A model generated the notes under the pieces. The model was given only the letters and a program-made list of their open reading frames with translations, searched no databases and had not been told where the DNA came from. Positions 53,540-62,089 of a stretch of DNA of 64,000 nucleotides are shown here, piece by piece (within the stretch, counting starts at the first letter, position 1; every line of letters starts with the position of its first letter). The stretch comes from Paenibacillus polymyxa (GTDB taxonomy: Bacteria > Bacillota > Bacilli > Paenibacillales > Paenibacillaceae): NCBI RefSeq assembly GCF_015710975.1, contig NZ_CP049783.1:2105501-2169500 (forward strand). The letters run 5' to 3'. The position numbers were made by a program, and so were the translations under genes.

Positions 53540-54718
53540 ATGAACTTCAAAGTAGTTATTTTAACCATTGCGACCTTTACGGTAGGTCTGGTGGAGTTGA
53601 TTATCGGTGGCGTGCTGCCCCAGATTGCACAGGATTTGAACGTCTCTGTAAGCACGGCAGGACAGCTTATCATGATCTATGCGCTCGTGTACGCTATTGC
53701 TGGGCCGACTTTGTTGGCGTTGACCGCCAAAATCGAACGAAAGCGACTGTATTTGTGGTCGATGTTTATCTTTATTCTGGGAAGTCTGCTGGCTTTCTGG
53801 AGTCCGAACTATGCTGTGTTGTTTATATCTCGTATCATTACTGCTGCCAGTGGATCATTGATCGTGACATTGTCGCTAACCATTGCAGTCAAAGTGGTGT
53901 CCAAAGCTTATCAAGCCCGCGTTCTCGGTGTAATCTCCATGGGGGTCAGTTCCTCCATTGTGCTAGGCATTCCAGCCGGGGTGCTGATTGGAAATGCGTT
54001 TGGCTGGCGGGTGCTATTCCTGATTATTGCCTTGTTGACCGTAGTTTCTATGATCATTATGCACTTGTTTATGGAGCGGATTCCAACTGAGCATGTTGTG
54101 CCTATGCGTGAGCAGTTGAAGTCCTTGAAAAATGTTAAAGTAATCAGTGCCCATCTGGTCACTACGCTGACACTGGCGGGACACTACACGTTGTATGCGT
54201 ACTTCACTCCGTTTTTGGAAAACCTGATGGGCTTGAACGCTTCATGGGTGAGTGTCGCCTATTTTGTCTTTGGATTGGCGGCAGTGAGCGGCGGCTTTAT
54301 TGGCGGCTCTTTGGCCGACCGATTCGGCACAGCGAAAAGTATTCTCATTGTCGTGGGTGTGTTTATCGCCGTGATGTTCCTGCTGCCGTTCTCGATTCAC
54401 TCGATGTATGTGTTTGTGCCGCTTCTGATCATCTGGGGAATCCTGAGCTGGGCCTTGTCGCCCCCAATGCAAAGTTATCTTATTGAAAATGCACCCGAAT
54501 CAGGCAGTATTCAGCAAAGCTTTAATTTCTCTGCACTCCAGGTCGGGATCGCTCTCGGTTCTGCCTTGGGAGGGGTAGTGATTGAGAATAGCGAATCTGT
54601 TGCCACGAATGCTTGGGTAGGTGGGGCATTTGTGATTGTTGCTTTTGTCTGCGGCGTTTTTTCGATTACCAGAGCGGGGGCATCGCAGACAGTCAGAGGA
54701 CACCACTCCGTGTCATAA
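53540..54718 (+). CDS. pbuE: Purine efflux transporter PbuE (MFS)
   Basis: 392 residues with twelve membrane segments. The start MNFKVVILTIATFTVGLVEL, the stretch LLALTAKIERKRLYL and the segment AGHYTLYAYFTPFLENLMGL are very close to B. subtilis PbuE as I recall it. PbuE exports adenine, hypoxanthine and purine analogues. An adenine riboswitch upstream confirms the call. The ATG at 53540 follows AAAGGAGCTAATGTA; the frame opens earlier, inside the riboswitch terminator, but without a ribosome site. Confidence 0.94.
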   Translation: MNFKVVILTIATFTVGLVELIIGGVLPQIAQDLNVSVSTAGQLIMIYALVYAIAGPTLLALTAKIERKRLYLWSMFIFILGSLLAFWSPNYAVLFISRIITAASGSLIVTLSLTIAVKVVSKAYQARVLGVISMGVSSSIVLGIPAGVLIGNAFGWRVLFLIIALLTVVSMIIMHLFMERIPTEHVVPMREQLKSLKNVKVISAHLVTTLTLAGHYTLYAYFTPFLENLMGLNASWVSVAYFVFGLAAVSGGFIGGSLADRFGTAKSILIVVGVFIAVMFLLPFSIHSMYVFVPLLIIWGILSWALSPPMQSYLIENAPESGSIQQSFNFSALQVGIALGSALGGVVIENSESVATNAWVGGAFVIVAFVCGVFSITRAGASQTVRGHHSVS

Positions 54719-54761
54719 CCCAGTAGGATATTTTTCCCTTTTGTTATTCGAAAAAACATGT

Positions 54762-54767
54762 TATACT
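54762..54767 (+). promoter_or_regulatory. Extended -10 promoter of the ABC-F leader
   Basis: TGTTATACT (TATACT at 54762-54767 with TG one base before) is an extended -10. A poor -35 lies in TTTTGTTA near 54739-54746. The RNA would start near 54774 and give a leader of about 270 bases before the ABC-F gene. Confidence 0.55.
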
Positions 54768-54798
54768 ACTTCCAATTATGAAGAAGGAGGTGAGGTAG

Positions 54799-54942
54799 GT
54801 GAATCACGAGATGCTGAACAACCGTATTAGCCAGCTGCCGATTGCTATGGCTGGCATTGTTCATGCTTTTCCATACAACGGGAGAAGTCTGTCCAATTTT
54901 AATCATACGGTTGTAAACATCGCGAGAAGACGCCTACCTTAA
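54799..54942 (+). CDS. Leader peptide upstream of ABC-F gene
   Basis: 47 residues from a GTG: VNHEMLNNRISQLPIAMAGI, ending NIARRRLP. AAGAAGGAGGTGAGGTA is a very strong ribosome site. It ends 25 bases before a terminator hairpin and about 100 bases before the ABC-F gene. Ribosome-protection ABC-F genes are often controlled by such peptides, where antibiotic-stalled ribosomes prevent termination. The RRR near the end recalls the +X+ motif at which macrolides stall ribosomes. The peptide resembles no protein I know, so a regulatory role is inferred. Confidence 0.6.
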   Translation: MNHEMLNNRISQLPIAMAGIVHAFPYNGRSLSNFNHTVVNIARRRLP

Positions 54943-54967
54943 CTCGAACGGATTGCTGTACCTTCCG

Positions 54968-55000
54968 AAGAGTCGCGGGGTTGCTCCTGCGGCTCTTTTT
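54968..55000 (+). terminator. Attenuator-type terminator before the ABC-F gene
   Basis: AAGAGTCGC (54968-54976) pairs with GCGGCTCTT (54989-54997, one G-U), followed by TTT. It lies between the leader peptide and the ABC-F start, and so would stop transcription unless opened. TCGCG in its 5' arm is complementary to CGCGA at 54921-54925 in the leader gene, a possible antiterminator. Confidence 0.7.
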
Positions 55001-55045
55001 GTGTTACCTGGGTAAGGGTCTTCCTAAATAAAGGAGAGCCTGAAC

Positions 55046-57130
55046 ATGTATATTGTAAACGGTCAACAATTGAAAAAATACCACGCTGCCAATCTGATTT
55101 TAGATGGAGCAACGTTTGATATCCATAAGGGAGAAAAGGTGGGGCTCATCGGTCGCAACGGAAGCGGGAAAACCACCCTATTACGCCTAATTGCGCGTTT
55201 GTCCCGCCCAGATGAAGGGCAGCTCGTCATCGCCAAGGATACGAAAATCGGCTATTTGCCGCAAATCCCGGCAGAGTTTGAAAGCTTCACCGTATACGAA
55301 ACGCTGGCTTACGCCTATCGTGAACTGAAGGATTGCCGCAATCAGATGACCACACTGGAACGGGAAATGTCAGATCTGGTTGTGGCAGCGAATCCCGAGC
55401 TGTTAGAGAAGCTGTTGCAAACGTATGCTTCTCTACAGGAGCGGTTTGAGCGTAATGGCGGCTATGAAATGGATGCCAGTATGGATCAGATAGCGGATGG
55501 GCTAGGTATTCCCAAAGCTATGTATACGCGCAACTTCGGGTCACTTTCAGGCGGAGAAAAAACCAAAATAGCGCTGGCATCACAGCTCATTGGACGACCA
55601 GATCTACTGTTGCTGGATGAGCCGACCAACCATTTGGATTTGAAAGGATTGGAATGGCTGGAGCAATTTTTGCAGGGCTACGCAGGTGCGTGTGTGGTTG
55701 TATCCCATGATCGCTATTTTCTGGATCGAGTTGCCGGCAAAATGATCGAACTGGAGGATGGCGAGGCCTTTACGTACTATACGAATTACAGCGGCTACGT
55801 TAAGGAGAAGGAAGAACGTCTGCTGCTGCAATTTGAGGATTATAAGGAGCAGCAAAAGCGGATCAAAAAGATGAAAGAGGCCATTCGCCGTTTGGAAGAG
55901 TGGGGACGCAATGGCGATAATGAAAAGTTTTTCAAAAAAGCAGCCTCAATCCGCAAGGCGCTGGAACGAATGGAGCTGGTGAAGCGACCTGTACTGGACC
56001 CTCAAGGTGCGGAGTTTCACCTAAAGTTGGAGGATCGTTCCGGTCGCAGGGTGCTTCAATTCGAGGACATCACCAAAGCCTATGGAGAACGTCAAATATT
56101 AAACGAGGCAACAGGCAGCCTTGAATTTGGTGAAAAGGTAGCTTTGCTAGGCAATAACGGCGCGGGCAAAACGACGCTGCTCAAGCTGTTGCTTGGTCAG
56201 GAAAGCGTAGATGCAGGCACGGTCCAATGGGGCGCACGCGTCGAGTACGGATATTTGGCGCAGCAAGAGAGAGAACGGGATAGCCGGGCGACGGTGCTTG
56301 CTTACTTCAAGGAGGAAGCAGGGCTGGAAGAAGGCGAAGCACGCGGGCAGCTGGCGAAGTATTTATTTTATGGTGCGGATGTGTTTAAACCTGTGAGCAT
56401 GCTGTCCGGTGGGGAGTGGTCTCGCTTGCGGCTGGCGTTGCTGGTTATGAAAAAGCCGAATTTGCTGGTGCTGGATGAGCCGACCAACCATCTGGACATC
56501 GATTCCCGCGAGGCCTTGGAGGAAGCGCTGGGCACCTACACGGGAACGGTGCTAGCCATTTCCCATGACCGCTACTTTGTGAATAAGCTGGCTGGACGCG
56601 TGTGGGAGCTGGAAAACGGAAAGCTGTCCTTTTATCTGGGCGGCTTTGATGAATACCGCGCGAAGAAGCGGGAGCTGGAAAACGCCCACTCGCAACACGG
56701 AGCGGATGCAGGAGTACGCTCGGCATCTGCAGGTAGAGCCGCATCTGGTGGCGGCTCGGGCGCGGGCCTAGCTACGCCCGCCAGTGCAGCGAGCAATGAT
56801 GCGGGAACGGCTGCGCGGACAGGGGCGACCACCGGAGCCGATGCGAGCCGTGCTCGCTCCGGGGCGGCAGGTCAATTGGGGGCGCCCGATGTCCGGAGTG
56901 GGGCACGCGGAGCGAAGTCCGCGAAGCCGTCCCGCCCACCCGCTGTGTCCCGCGAGCGGTTGGAGCGGGCGATTGCCGCCAAGGAAGCAGCATTGGCGGC
57001 GACAGATGCCGAGCTGGAACTGCTCGGCACAAGCAGCGACACAGCACGCATGGCGGAGCTGTGGGACGTGCGTGAGCGACTGCAAGCGGAGCTGGACACG
57101 TTGCTCGGCGAGTGGGTTGAACTGGAGTAG
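55046..57130 (+). CDS. ABC-F ATPase (possible ribosome-protection protein)
   Basis: 694 residues with two ATPase domains in one chain and no membrane part. Walker A motifs are GRNGSGKTT near 37 and GNNGAGKTT near 370; the signatures are FGSLSGGEKTK near 165 and SMLSGGEWSR near 450; both Walker B are LLDEPTNHLD. The interdomain linker (about 235-315) is helical and charged as in ABC-F proteins. After about residue 550 comes a 90-residue Ala/Gly/Ser/Thr-rich tract, then a short coiled coil (about 640-694). The leader-peptide attenuator suggests antibiotic-induced expression; a housekeeping ABC-F (Uup/YfmR type) remains possible. Confidence 0.88.
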   Translation: MYIVNGQQLKKYHAANLILDGATFDIHKGEKVGLIGRNGSGKTTLLRLIARLSRPDEGQLVIAKDTKIGYLPQIPAEFESFTVYETLAYAYRELKDCRNQMTTLEREMSDLVVAANPELLEKLLQTYASLQERFERNGGYEMDASMDQIADGLGIPKAMYTRNFGSLSGGEKTKIALASQLIGRPDLLLLDEPTNHLDLKGLEWLEQFLQGYAGACVVVSHDRYFLDRVAGKMIELEDGEAFTYYTNYSGYVKEKEERLLLQFEDYKEQQKRIKKMKEAIRRLEEWGRNGDNEKFFKKAASIRKALERMELVKRPVLDPQGAEFHLKLEDRSGRRVLQFEDITKAYGERQILNEATGSLEFGEKVALLGNNGAGKTTLLKLLLGQESVDAGTVQWGARVEYGYLAQQERERDSRATVLAYFKEEAGLEEGEARGQLAKYLFYGADVFKPVSMLSGGEWSRLRLALLVMKKPNLLVLDEPTNHLDIDSREALEEALGTYTGTVLAISHDRYFVNKLAGRVWELENGKLSFYLGGFDEYRAKKRELENAHSQHGADAGVRSASAGRAASGGGSGAGLATPASAASNDAGTAARTGATTGADASRARSGAAGQLGAPDVRSGARGAKSAKPSRPPAVSRERLERAIAAKEAALAATDAELELLGTSSDTARMAELWDVRERLQAELDTLLGEWVELE

Positions 57131-57176
57131 GCGACAGGCTGGTTGCTGAAGATAGGCAACGTATATTTGCATAAAG

Positions 57177-57217
57177 AATAGCCCTGAGGTAGCGCGTCTG
57201 CCGAAGGGCTATTTTTG
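57177..57217 (+). terminator. Terminator of the ABC-F gene
   Basis: AATAGCCCT pairs with AGGGCTATT around a long loop, followed by TTTG. Confidence 0.8.
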
Positions 57218-57293
57218 TATGGTAAAGACATTATCGCCAAAATTAATAACCATCTATTATATTAAAGGACATTTATGAATTATTTATATTTTA

Positions 57294-57321
57294 TTTTACA
57301 TATAAAGCGAACCTTTTACAT
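57294..57321 (+). promoter_or_regulatory. Direct repeats, possible response-regulator site
   Basis: TTTTACAT occurs twice with starts 20 bases apart, two helical turns. OmpR-type regulators of peptide-antibiotic exporters bind such tandem sites. No such regulator is encoded here. Confidence 0.35.
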
Positions 57322-57463
57322 TTCGCAACATGTGGTATTTTTTAAACTGTATGGTTAATGTGTATCATTGTTAACTGAAGTTTGTGTCGTCAATAGAAAT
57401 CTTATATATCCAATGCCCGCGTTGGCAACTATTTTACGATTCGTTATGAATGGGGGAAATAGT

Positions 57464-58192
57464 ATGTCGGACTCCTTGCTGGAGGTCAGCCAGGTGACGA
57501 AAAAAATGGGAAAAAGGTATTTGTTAGATCGTGTTTCCTTTAAGCTTCAAAAAGGAAAGATATATGGATTTATTGGGCCTAATGGGGCCGGTAAAACTAC
57601 AATGATGCGAATCATGACCGGATTAATGCAGCCAACCAGCGGTTCTGTAAAGATAGCTTCATATGATGTGCACACTGATCGGGAAAAGGCGTTATGCAAG
57701 GTAGGGGCCATTGTTGAATCTCCAGTCTTTTTTGATTACATGACAGGTAGGCAGGTTTTGCGCAACTTGTCACGGCTACATTCTGAAATTGCGCCCTCAG
57801 ATCGGGAGATACATATCGAAGAGTTGCTTACAAAGGTGAGGCTGGAAAAGCGGGGGGATGACAAGGTGAAAACCTACTCGCTGGGAATGAAGCAAAGACT
57901 AGGTATTGCGCAGTCCATGCTGGGCGCTCCTGAGCTTCTGCTGCTGGATGAACCGTCCAACGGTCTTGATCCCATGGGGATGAGAGAGCTGAGAGATATT
58001 GTGCTTCAGCTGCGTGATTCTGCGAATTATGCCTTTTTTATCTCCAGTCATCTACTGGATGAATTGCAACAGATGTGCGATGAACTCATTGTAATTAAAG
58101 AGGGTAGGCTAGTTTGGCAGGGGCCCGCTGATCAGCTGATAAAGGAAGGCCAACGTCTGGAGGATGCCTTTATGGGATTAATGGGACTATGA
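57464..58192 (+). CDS. Immunity-type ABC exporter ATPase (BcrA/LanF-like)
   Basis: 242 residues. Walker A GPNGAGKTT lies near 39, the signature YSLGMKQRLGIAQSMLG near 137, Walker B LLLLDEPSNGLDP near 158 and the switch ISSHLLDEL near 190. The N- and C-terminal parts resemble the BcrA/SpaF/NukF group that removes bacitracin or lantibiotics from the membrane. It overlaps the first permease gene by four bases. The ATG at 57464 follows GGGGGAAATAGT; the earlier open frame is not protein-like. Its low GC suggests it may have been acquired. Confidence 0.88.
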   Translation: MSDSLLEVSQVTKKMGKRYLLDRVSFKLQKGKIYGFIGPNGAGKTTMMRIMTGLMQPTSGSVKIASYDVHTDREKALCKVGAIVESPVFFDYMTGRQVLRNLSRLHSEIAPSDREIHIEELLTKVRLEKRGDDKVKTYSLGMKQRLGIAQSMLGAPELLLLDEPSNGLDPMGMRELRDIVLQLRDSANYAFFISSHLLDELQQMCDELIVIKEGRLVWQGPADQLIKEGQRLEDAFMGLMGL

Positions 58193-58989
58193 AGTTATTA
58201 GTATACAGCGAGTTCGAGAGATTATGGAGACGAAAGTGGTTCTGGCTCATGGTATTATGTACACCAATGCTAGCCTGTTCGACAGGAGTATATTTCTTGC
58301 GCACGATGAAGATTCCTGTAGAGGTATTATCCCTAAACTTTGTCGTTACGGGTCTGCGTGAGAATTTGTTTTTAGCATGTAATATAGCTGTGGCTGTTTT
58401 AGCGGCTGCTGTATACACAGAGGAATTTCGAAGCGGGCAACTGCGTTTGTTGTTTATGCGCCGATTTACCCGCGGTCAGATTTTCTGGGGTAAGCTGTTG
58501 GTTTTGAATACTTCTATCTTGCTTCTTCTCATGGCATTTGCAGTATCCTCGCAGGTGATCGTTGAAGTATGGACTCTTTCATATGATATAAGTGATGCGG
58601 GACTGTCTGGATCTCAGGGACTACAGATGCTTGAATACTATGGTTGGGCACTTGCCTCATTATTGGCAATAAGCTCCTTTTACTGCTTTGTCGCGATGTA
58701 CAGTAAGAGTGTAACGTATGCAATCGGTTTTTGTATGGTATACAATCTGGGCTCACTGTTGTTTGATTCATTGTATTTAAAATTGGCCGCTTTGGTTTCT
58801 CATATCCCCTACTTATACAATGTGATTGCATTTATGATTGTTCCATATATGCAGCATACAGGACTAGATAGGTCCTTAATGGGGAATTTGTCTGTGAATA
58901 GAGCGATTATCACCGTTGTTAGTCTATATCTTATCTTTTTTACTTGGGGGGCTTACCGCCGGTTTGTGACCGATGATTATCTGTATTAG
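58189..58989 (+). CDS. ABC-2 type permease 1 (immunity-type exporter)
   Basis: 266 residues with six membrane segments. The segment YTEEFRSGQLRLLFMRRFTR near 85 is the usual cytoplasmic loop before the second segment in ABC-2 permeases of the LanE/BcrB kind. It starts inside the ATPase gene (ATGA). With 59002 it forms a three-gene exporter of FEG type. Confidence 0.85.
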   Translation: MKLLVYSEFERLWRRKWFWLMVLCTPMLACSTGVYFLRTMKIPVEVLSLNFVVTGLRENLFLACNIAVAVLAAAVYTEEFRSGQLRLLFMRRFTRGQIFWGKLLVLNTSILLLLMAFAVSSQVIVEVWTLSYDISDAGLSGSQGLQMLEYYGWALASLLAISSFYCFVAMYSKSVTYAIGFCMVYNLGSLLFDSLYLKLAALVSHIPYLYNVIAFMIVPYMQHTGLDRSLMGNLSVNRAIITVVSLYLIFFTWGAYRRFVTDDYLY

Positions 58990-59001
58990 GGGGATTTCCT
59001 C

Positions 59002-59769
59002 GTGCTAGGAATATGGCGAAGTGAAATGGAACGAATTTGGAATCGCAAATCCAGTCTTTTATTATATATAGCCTATATATTAATCGTGATCGCAATTATA
59101 TGGAGCCATAAAGTAACGGGTACGAAGGTCTTACGTTTTGGTGAAGGAACTGTGGTCGTAAATAATCTCAATCTGCCGTGGCTGATGATGAGTGAGGTTG
59201 CTTTATTTCTCATTACAGCAATCCTGCCCATTCTGTATGTGGACCAATTAAGCGGGGATCTCTATTCTGGAGCCTATAGGCTATATGTGTTACGACCGTA
59301 TCGACGTTTTCAGTTTTGGCTTGCCAAGTTGCTAGCACTATCAGCCATAACGGTCATTTTTATGGGGACAAGCTTGCTTATAGGTGTAATCGCTGGATGG
59401 TTGTTTTTTCCGCACAGCTCTACTTTTTTTAAATATGGGTCATCCGTTGCCTCTTTCCGGTCGGACGCTATACCCTACATACTTGGGTTTTATTTGGTAT
59501 TAACGCTGGTTTGTCTGGTAAAGCTCATGTTGAGTAGCGTTGTGTGTTTGTTTGTGTCACGGCCGTTATTTGCTTATATAGTGATTCTTATCTTATCCGT
59601 ATTTCTCTTCGAGTTGTTTAGGCCACTCATTATGTTAATGGACCCATTTCGAGAAATATTGCTTGCTCTAAGGATTGACAACTCATTTGAATTTTGGATG
59701 TGTGCAGGAGGAATGATTATAGCCTGCATGATTATTAGTTTTACACGATGGCAAAAGAAGATTGTTTAG
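59002..59769 (+). CDS. ABC-2 type permease 2 (immunity-type exporter)
   Basis: 255 residues with six membrane segments; YVDQLSGDLYSGAYRLYVLR near 75 is the counterpart of the loop in permease 1, which shows the two arose by duplication. The start is a GTG at 59002 with GGGGGA before it. Two unequal permeases with one ATPase are typical of lantibiotic or bacitracin immunity exporters, but no peptide biosynthesis gene is in the window. Confidence 0.83.
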   Translation: MLGIWRSEMERIWNRKSSLLLYIAYILIVIAIIWSHKVTGTKVLRFGEGTVVVNNLNLPWLMMSEVALFLITAILPILYVDQLSGDLYSGAYRLYVLRPYRRFQFWLAKLLALSAITVIFMGTSLLIGVIAGWLFFPHSSTFFKYGSSVASFRSDAIPYILGFYLVLTLVCLVKLMLSSVVCLFVSRPLFAYIVILILSVFLFELFRPLIMLMDPFREILLALRIDNSFEFWMCAGGMIIACMIISFTRWQKKIV

Positions 59770-59809
59770 AAATAAGACTTTGTAACCCGAACATTATAAA
59801 AGCGAAAGG

Positions 59810-59849
59810 GATCCACGCGACCGTTTGAAGGTTAGCTGGATCTTTTTTT
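59810..59849 (+). terminator. Terminator of the ABC exporter
   Basis: GATCCA (59810-59815) pairs with TGGATC (59837-59842), followed by TTTTTTT. Confidence 0.75.
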
Positions 59850-59973
59850 AATACGAACGGTGTTGGACTTCGGGAAGGCGTTTGCCTCTACGGTATCGTT
59901 TCTTTTTCGCCAGAGACGGGTATTAATTGTCTAGTACCGCATAGATTGACATAGGGGAAAAGGAGGTATGAGC

Positions 59974-61206
59974 ATGTGGAATGGGGTCAAAAGGCTGTCT
60001 GCACTAGCGGCGATCCTGCTGCTAACGATCGTTGTAAGCGCATGCAATAAGGGCGACGCTTCAGGCAAGGTGCAAATTGAGTTTTTCCAAAATAAGCCGG
60101 AGGCTAAGGGTTCATTCGATAAGCTGATCGCTCAATTCAATCAGGAGCATCCTGGTATTGAAGTGACACAGGTTAACCCGCCAGAGGCAGAAACGGTGCT
60201 ATTGACACGGGTTGTCAAAAACGATGTACCTGACATTGTGGGGCTTGGGGCCACAGATACCTACTCCATTTTGGCGCAAAGCGGTATTTTTACGGATCTG
60301 GCAAATACAGAATTACCACGTACGGTGGACCCGATTTACCTCAAAATGCTTAAGGATGTGACCGGGGTCGATCCTGTGTATGGAATTCCTTATGCTGCGA
60401 ATGCGAATGGTGTGATGTACAACAAAAAGCTTTTTAGGGAAATGGGATTACAGGTGCCCAAAACGTGGGATGAACTGATTGCAACAGCGCAAAAAATCAA
60501 GGCTGCTGGCAAGATCCCATTCTATTTTACATATAAAGATGATTGGCAAACGAACCTCCCTTTTAATGCACTGGGTCCAAATTTGGTGGGTATTGATTTT
60601 TTCCTGCAACGGCGTGAGAATCAGGTCACCTTTCAGGACAAGTACCGCGAGGTTGCGGAAAAGCAGCTGGAGCTGCTGAAATACGGACATAGTGATAACT
60701 TTGGCAAAAACTATGCTGACGGGAACCGTGCTTTCGCTAACGGGCAGGGACTGATGTACATTCAGGGCTCGTGGGCTATATCTGAAATCCGCAAAGCTAA
60801 CCCGAAAGTGGAACTCGGATTTTTCCCGTTCCCCACAGGGAATGACGCCAAGGCGGTCAAGCTGGTGTCTGGGATAGATACGCTATTGGCTGTTTCGGAA
60901 AGCACCCCGCATAAAAAGGAAGCTGAAGAGTTCATTGCCTTCCTATTGAAGCCGGAGAACAGCAAGCAATACATTACGGAACAAACGTTGTTTTCAGCGG
61001 TGAAGGGAGTCACGCAGGATGACCCGAGTGTGGCGGAGCTATTGCCGTATTTTAAGTCAGGCCGTGTCATTGATTTCGCCGATCACTATATTCCCAAAGC
61101 CGTCCAATTGAATTCTATTGTGCAGGCCTTCCTGCAAAACGGAGACATCGACGCCTATCTGGCCAAACTCGACCGGGAATGGAATAAGGTGGCTAACCGC
61201 CGATAG
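59974..61206 (+). CDS. Sugar-binding lipoprotein, third importer
   Basis: About 410 residues. The lipobox VVSAC lies at about 21-25. The MalE-type pattern is shown by DKLIAQFNQEHPGIEVTQVN near 45 and IQGSWAISEIRKANPKVELG near 260. AAAGGAGGT lies six bases before the ATG at 59974; the ATG at 59968 is directly on that site. It heads an operon with two permeases and no enzyme or regulator, so its sugar cannot be inferred. Confidence 0.9.
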   Translation: MWNGVKRLSALAAILLLTIVVSACNKGDASGKVQIEFFQNKPEAKGSFDKLIAQFNQEHPGIEVTQVNPPEAETVLLTRVVKNDVPDIVGLGATDTYSILAQSGIFTDLANTELPRTVDPIYLKMLKDVTGVDPVYGIPYAANANGVMYNKKLFREMGLQVPKTWDELIATAQKIKAAGKIPFYFTYKDDWQTNLPFNALGPNLVGIDFFLQRRENQVTFQDKYREVAEKQLELLKYGHSDNFGKNYADGNRAFANGQGLMYIQGSWAISEIRKANPKVELGFFPFPTGNDAKAVKLVSGIDTLLAVSESTPHKKEAEEFIAFLLKPENSKQYITEQTLFSAVKGVTQDDPSVAELLPYFKSGRVIDFADHYIPKAVQLNSIVQAFLQNGDIDAYLAKLDREWNKVANRR

Positions 61207-61222
61207 GGGAGGAGGATGAGAC

Positions 61223-62089
61223 ATGAATAAGCGACTAACGACTTTTTACTGGATGACAGTACCGGCGGTGCTATTGTTTTTTATATTTTTGACCTTACCT
61301 GCCTTGCAGGGATTTTACTATTCGCTCACTAATTGGAACGGATTCGGACATCAGTATCACTTTGTCGGATTTAAGAACTATATTAATTTGTTTCAGGATG
61401 ACAATGTGGGCAATGCTTACTGGTTTACTTTCAAATTTGCGATTGTGGTTACCATTGCGATTAATATTCTCAGCTTGTTGATTGCCATGGGGCTGAACGC
61501 TAAAATACGTTTCCGTAATTTCTTTCGAGGAATTTATTTTTTGCCTAATATTTTGAGCGTATTAATTGTAGGTTACATATTTAATTACCTGTTCTCGAAT
61601 GTGTTTACGATTTGGGGACAAAATCTGCGCATCAGTTCACTATCGACCAACATCCTGGGTAGCGAGCAGTTGGCTTGGGTGGGGGTGGTCATTGTAGCCG
61701 TATGGCAGGGCATTGCCTTTAATACGATCCTCTATCTGGCAGGGCTGCAAACAATTCCGACCAGTCTGTATGAGGCATCCAACCTGGACGGTGCAGGTAA
61801 ATGGCGTGAATTCTGGAGCATTACCTTTCCGTTGATTGCTCCATTTTTTACGATCAATATGGTATTGGCGATGAAAAATTCCCTAATGGTATTCGATCAG
61901 ATCGTGGCCTTGACGAACGGCGGACCGGGACGGGCCACGCAGTCGATTTCTCATCTGATATACACCGGAGGCTTTAGAGGAGGAGAATTTGCCTATCAGT
62001 CAGCTAACTCTGTGATTTACTTTATTGTGATCGCGATCATTTCCATCTTACAGCTGCGATTCCTCCAGAGAAGGGAGATGGATAACTGA
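61223..62089 (+). CDS. Sugar ABC permease 1, third importer
   Basis: 288 residues with six membrane segments and the contact loop YEASNLDGAGKWREFWSITF near 190. GGGGAGGAGGATGAGAC precedes the ATG. Its stop codon overlaps the next start by one base (TGATG). Confidence 0.93.
   Translation: MNKRLTTFYWMTVPAVLLFFIFLTLPALQGFYYSLTNWNGFGHQYHFVGFKNYINLFQDDNVGNAYWFTFKFAIVVTIAINILSLLIAMGLNAKIRFRNFFRGIYFLPNILSVLIVGYIFNYLFSNVFTIWGQNLRISSLSTNILGSEQLAWVGVVIVAVWQGIAFNTILYLAGLQTIPTSLYEASNLDGAGKWREFWSITFPLIAPFFTINMVLAMKNSLMVFDQIVALTNGGPGRATQSISHLIYTGGFRGGEFAYQSANSVIYFIVIAIISILQLRFLQRREMDN

Larger units (their letters stand above)
57131..57463. other. Gap between ABC-F gene and ABC exporter
   Basis: The left part holds the ABC-F terminator: AATAGCCCT (57177-57185) pairs with AGGGCTATT (57205-57213) and Ts follow. 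The right part is strongly AT-rich and contains two direct repeats TTTTACAT at 57294-57301 and 57314-57321, plus the weak ribosome site GGGGGAAATAGT before 57464. No gene is seen. Confidence 0.6.

Noticed and set aside
54778..54798. Six-codon frame (ATG to TAG) ahead of the leader peptide
   Set aside because: It begins almost at the predicted transcription start and lacks a ribosome site. It may be chance; the GTG frame at 54799 is far better supported.
56772..57240. Minus-strand open frames over the ABC-F C-terminus
   Set aside because: High-GC low-complexity DNA opens several frames by chance; none has a ribosome site or family resemblance.
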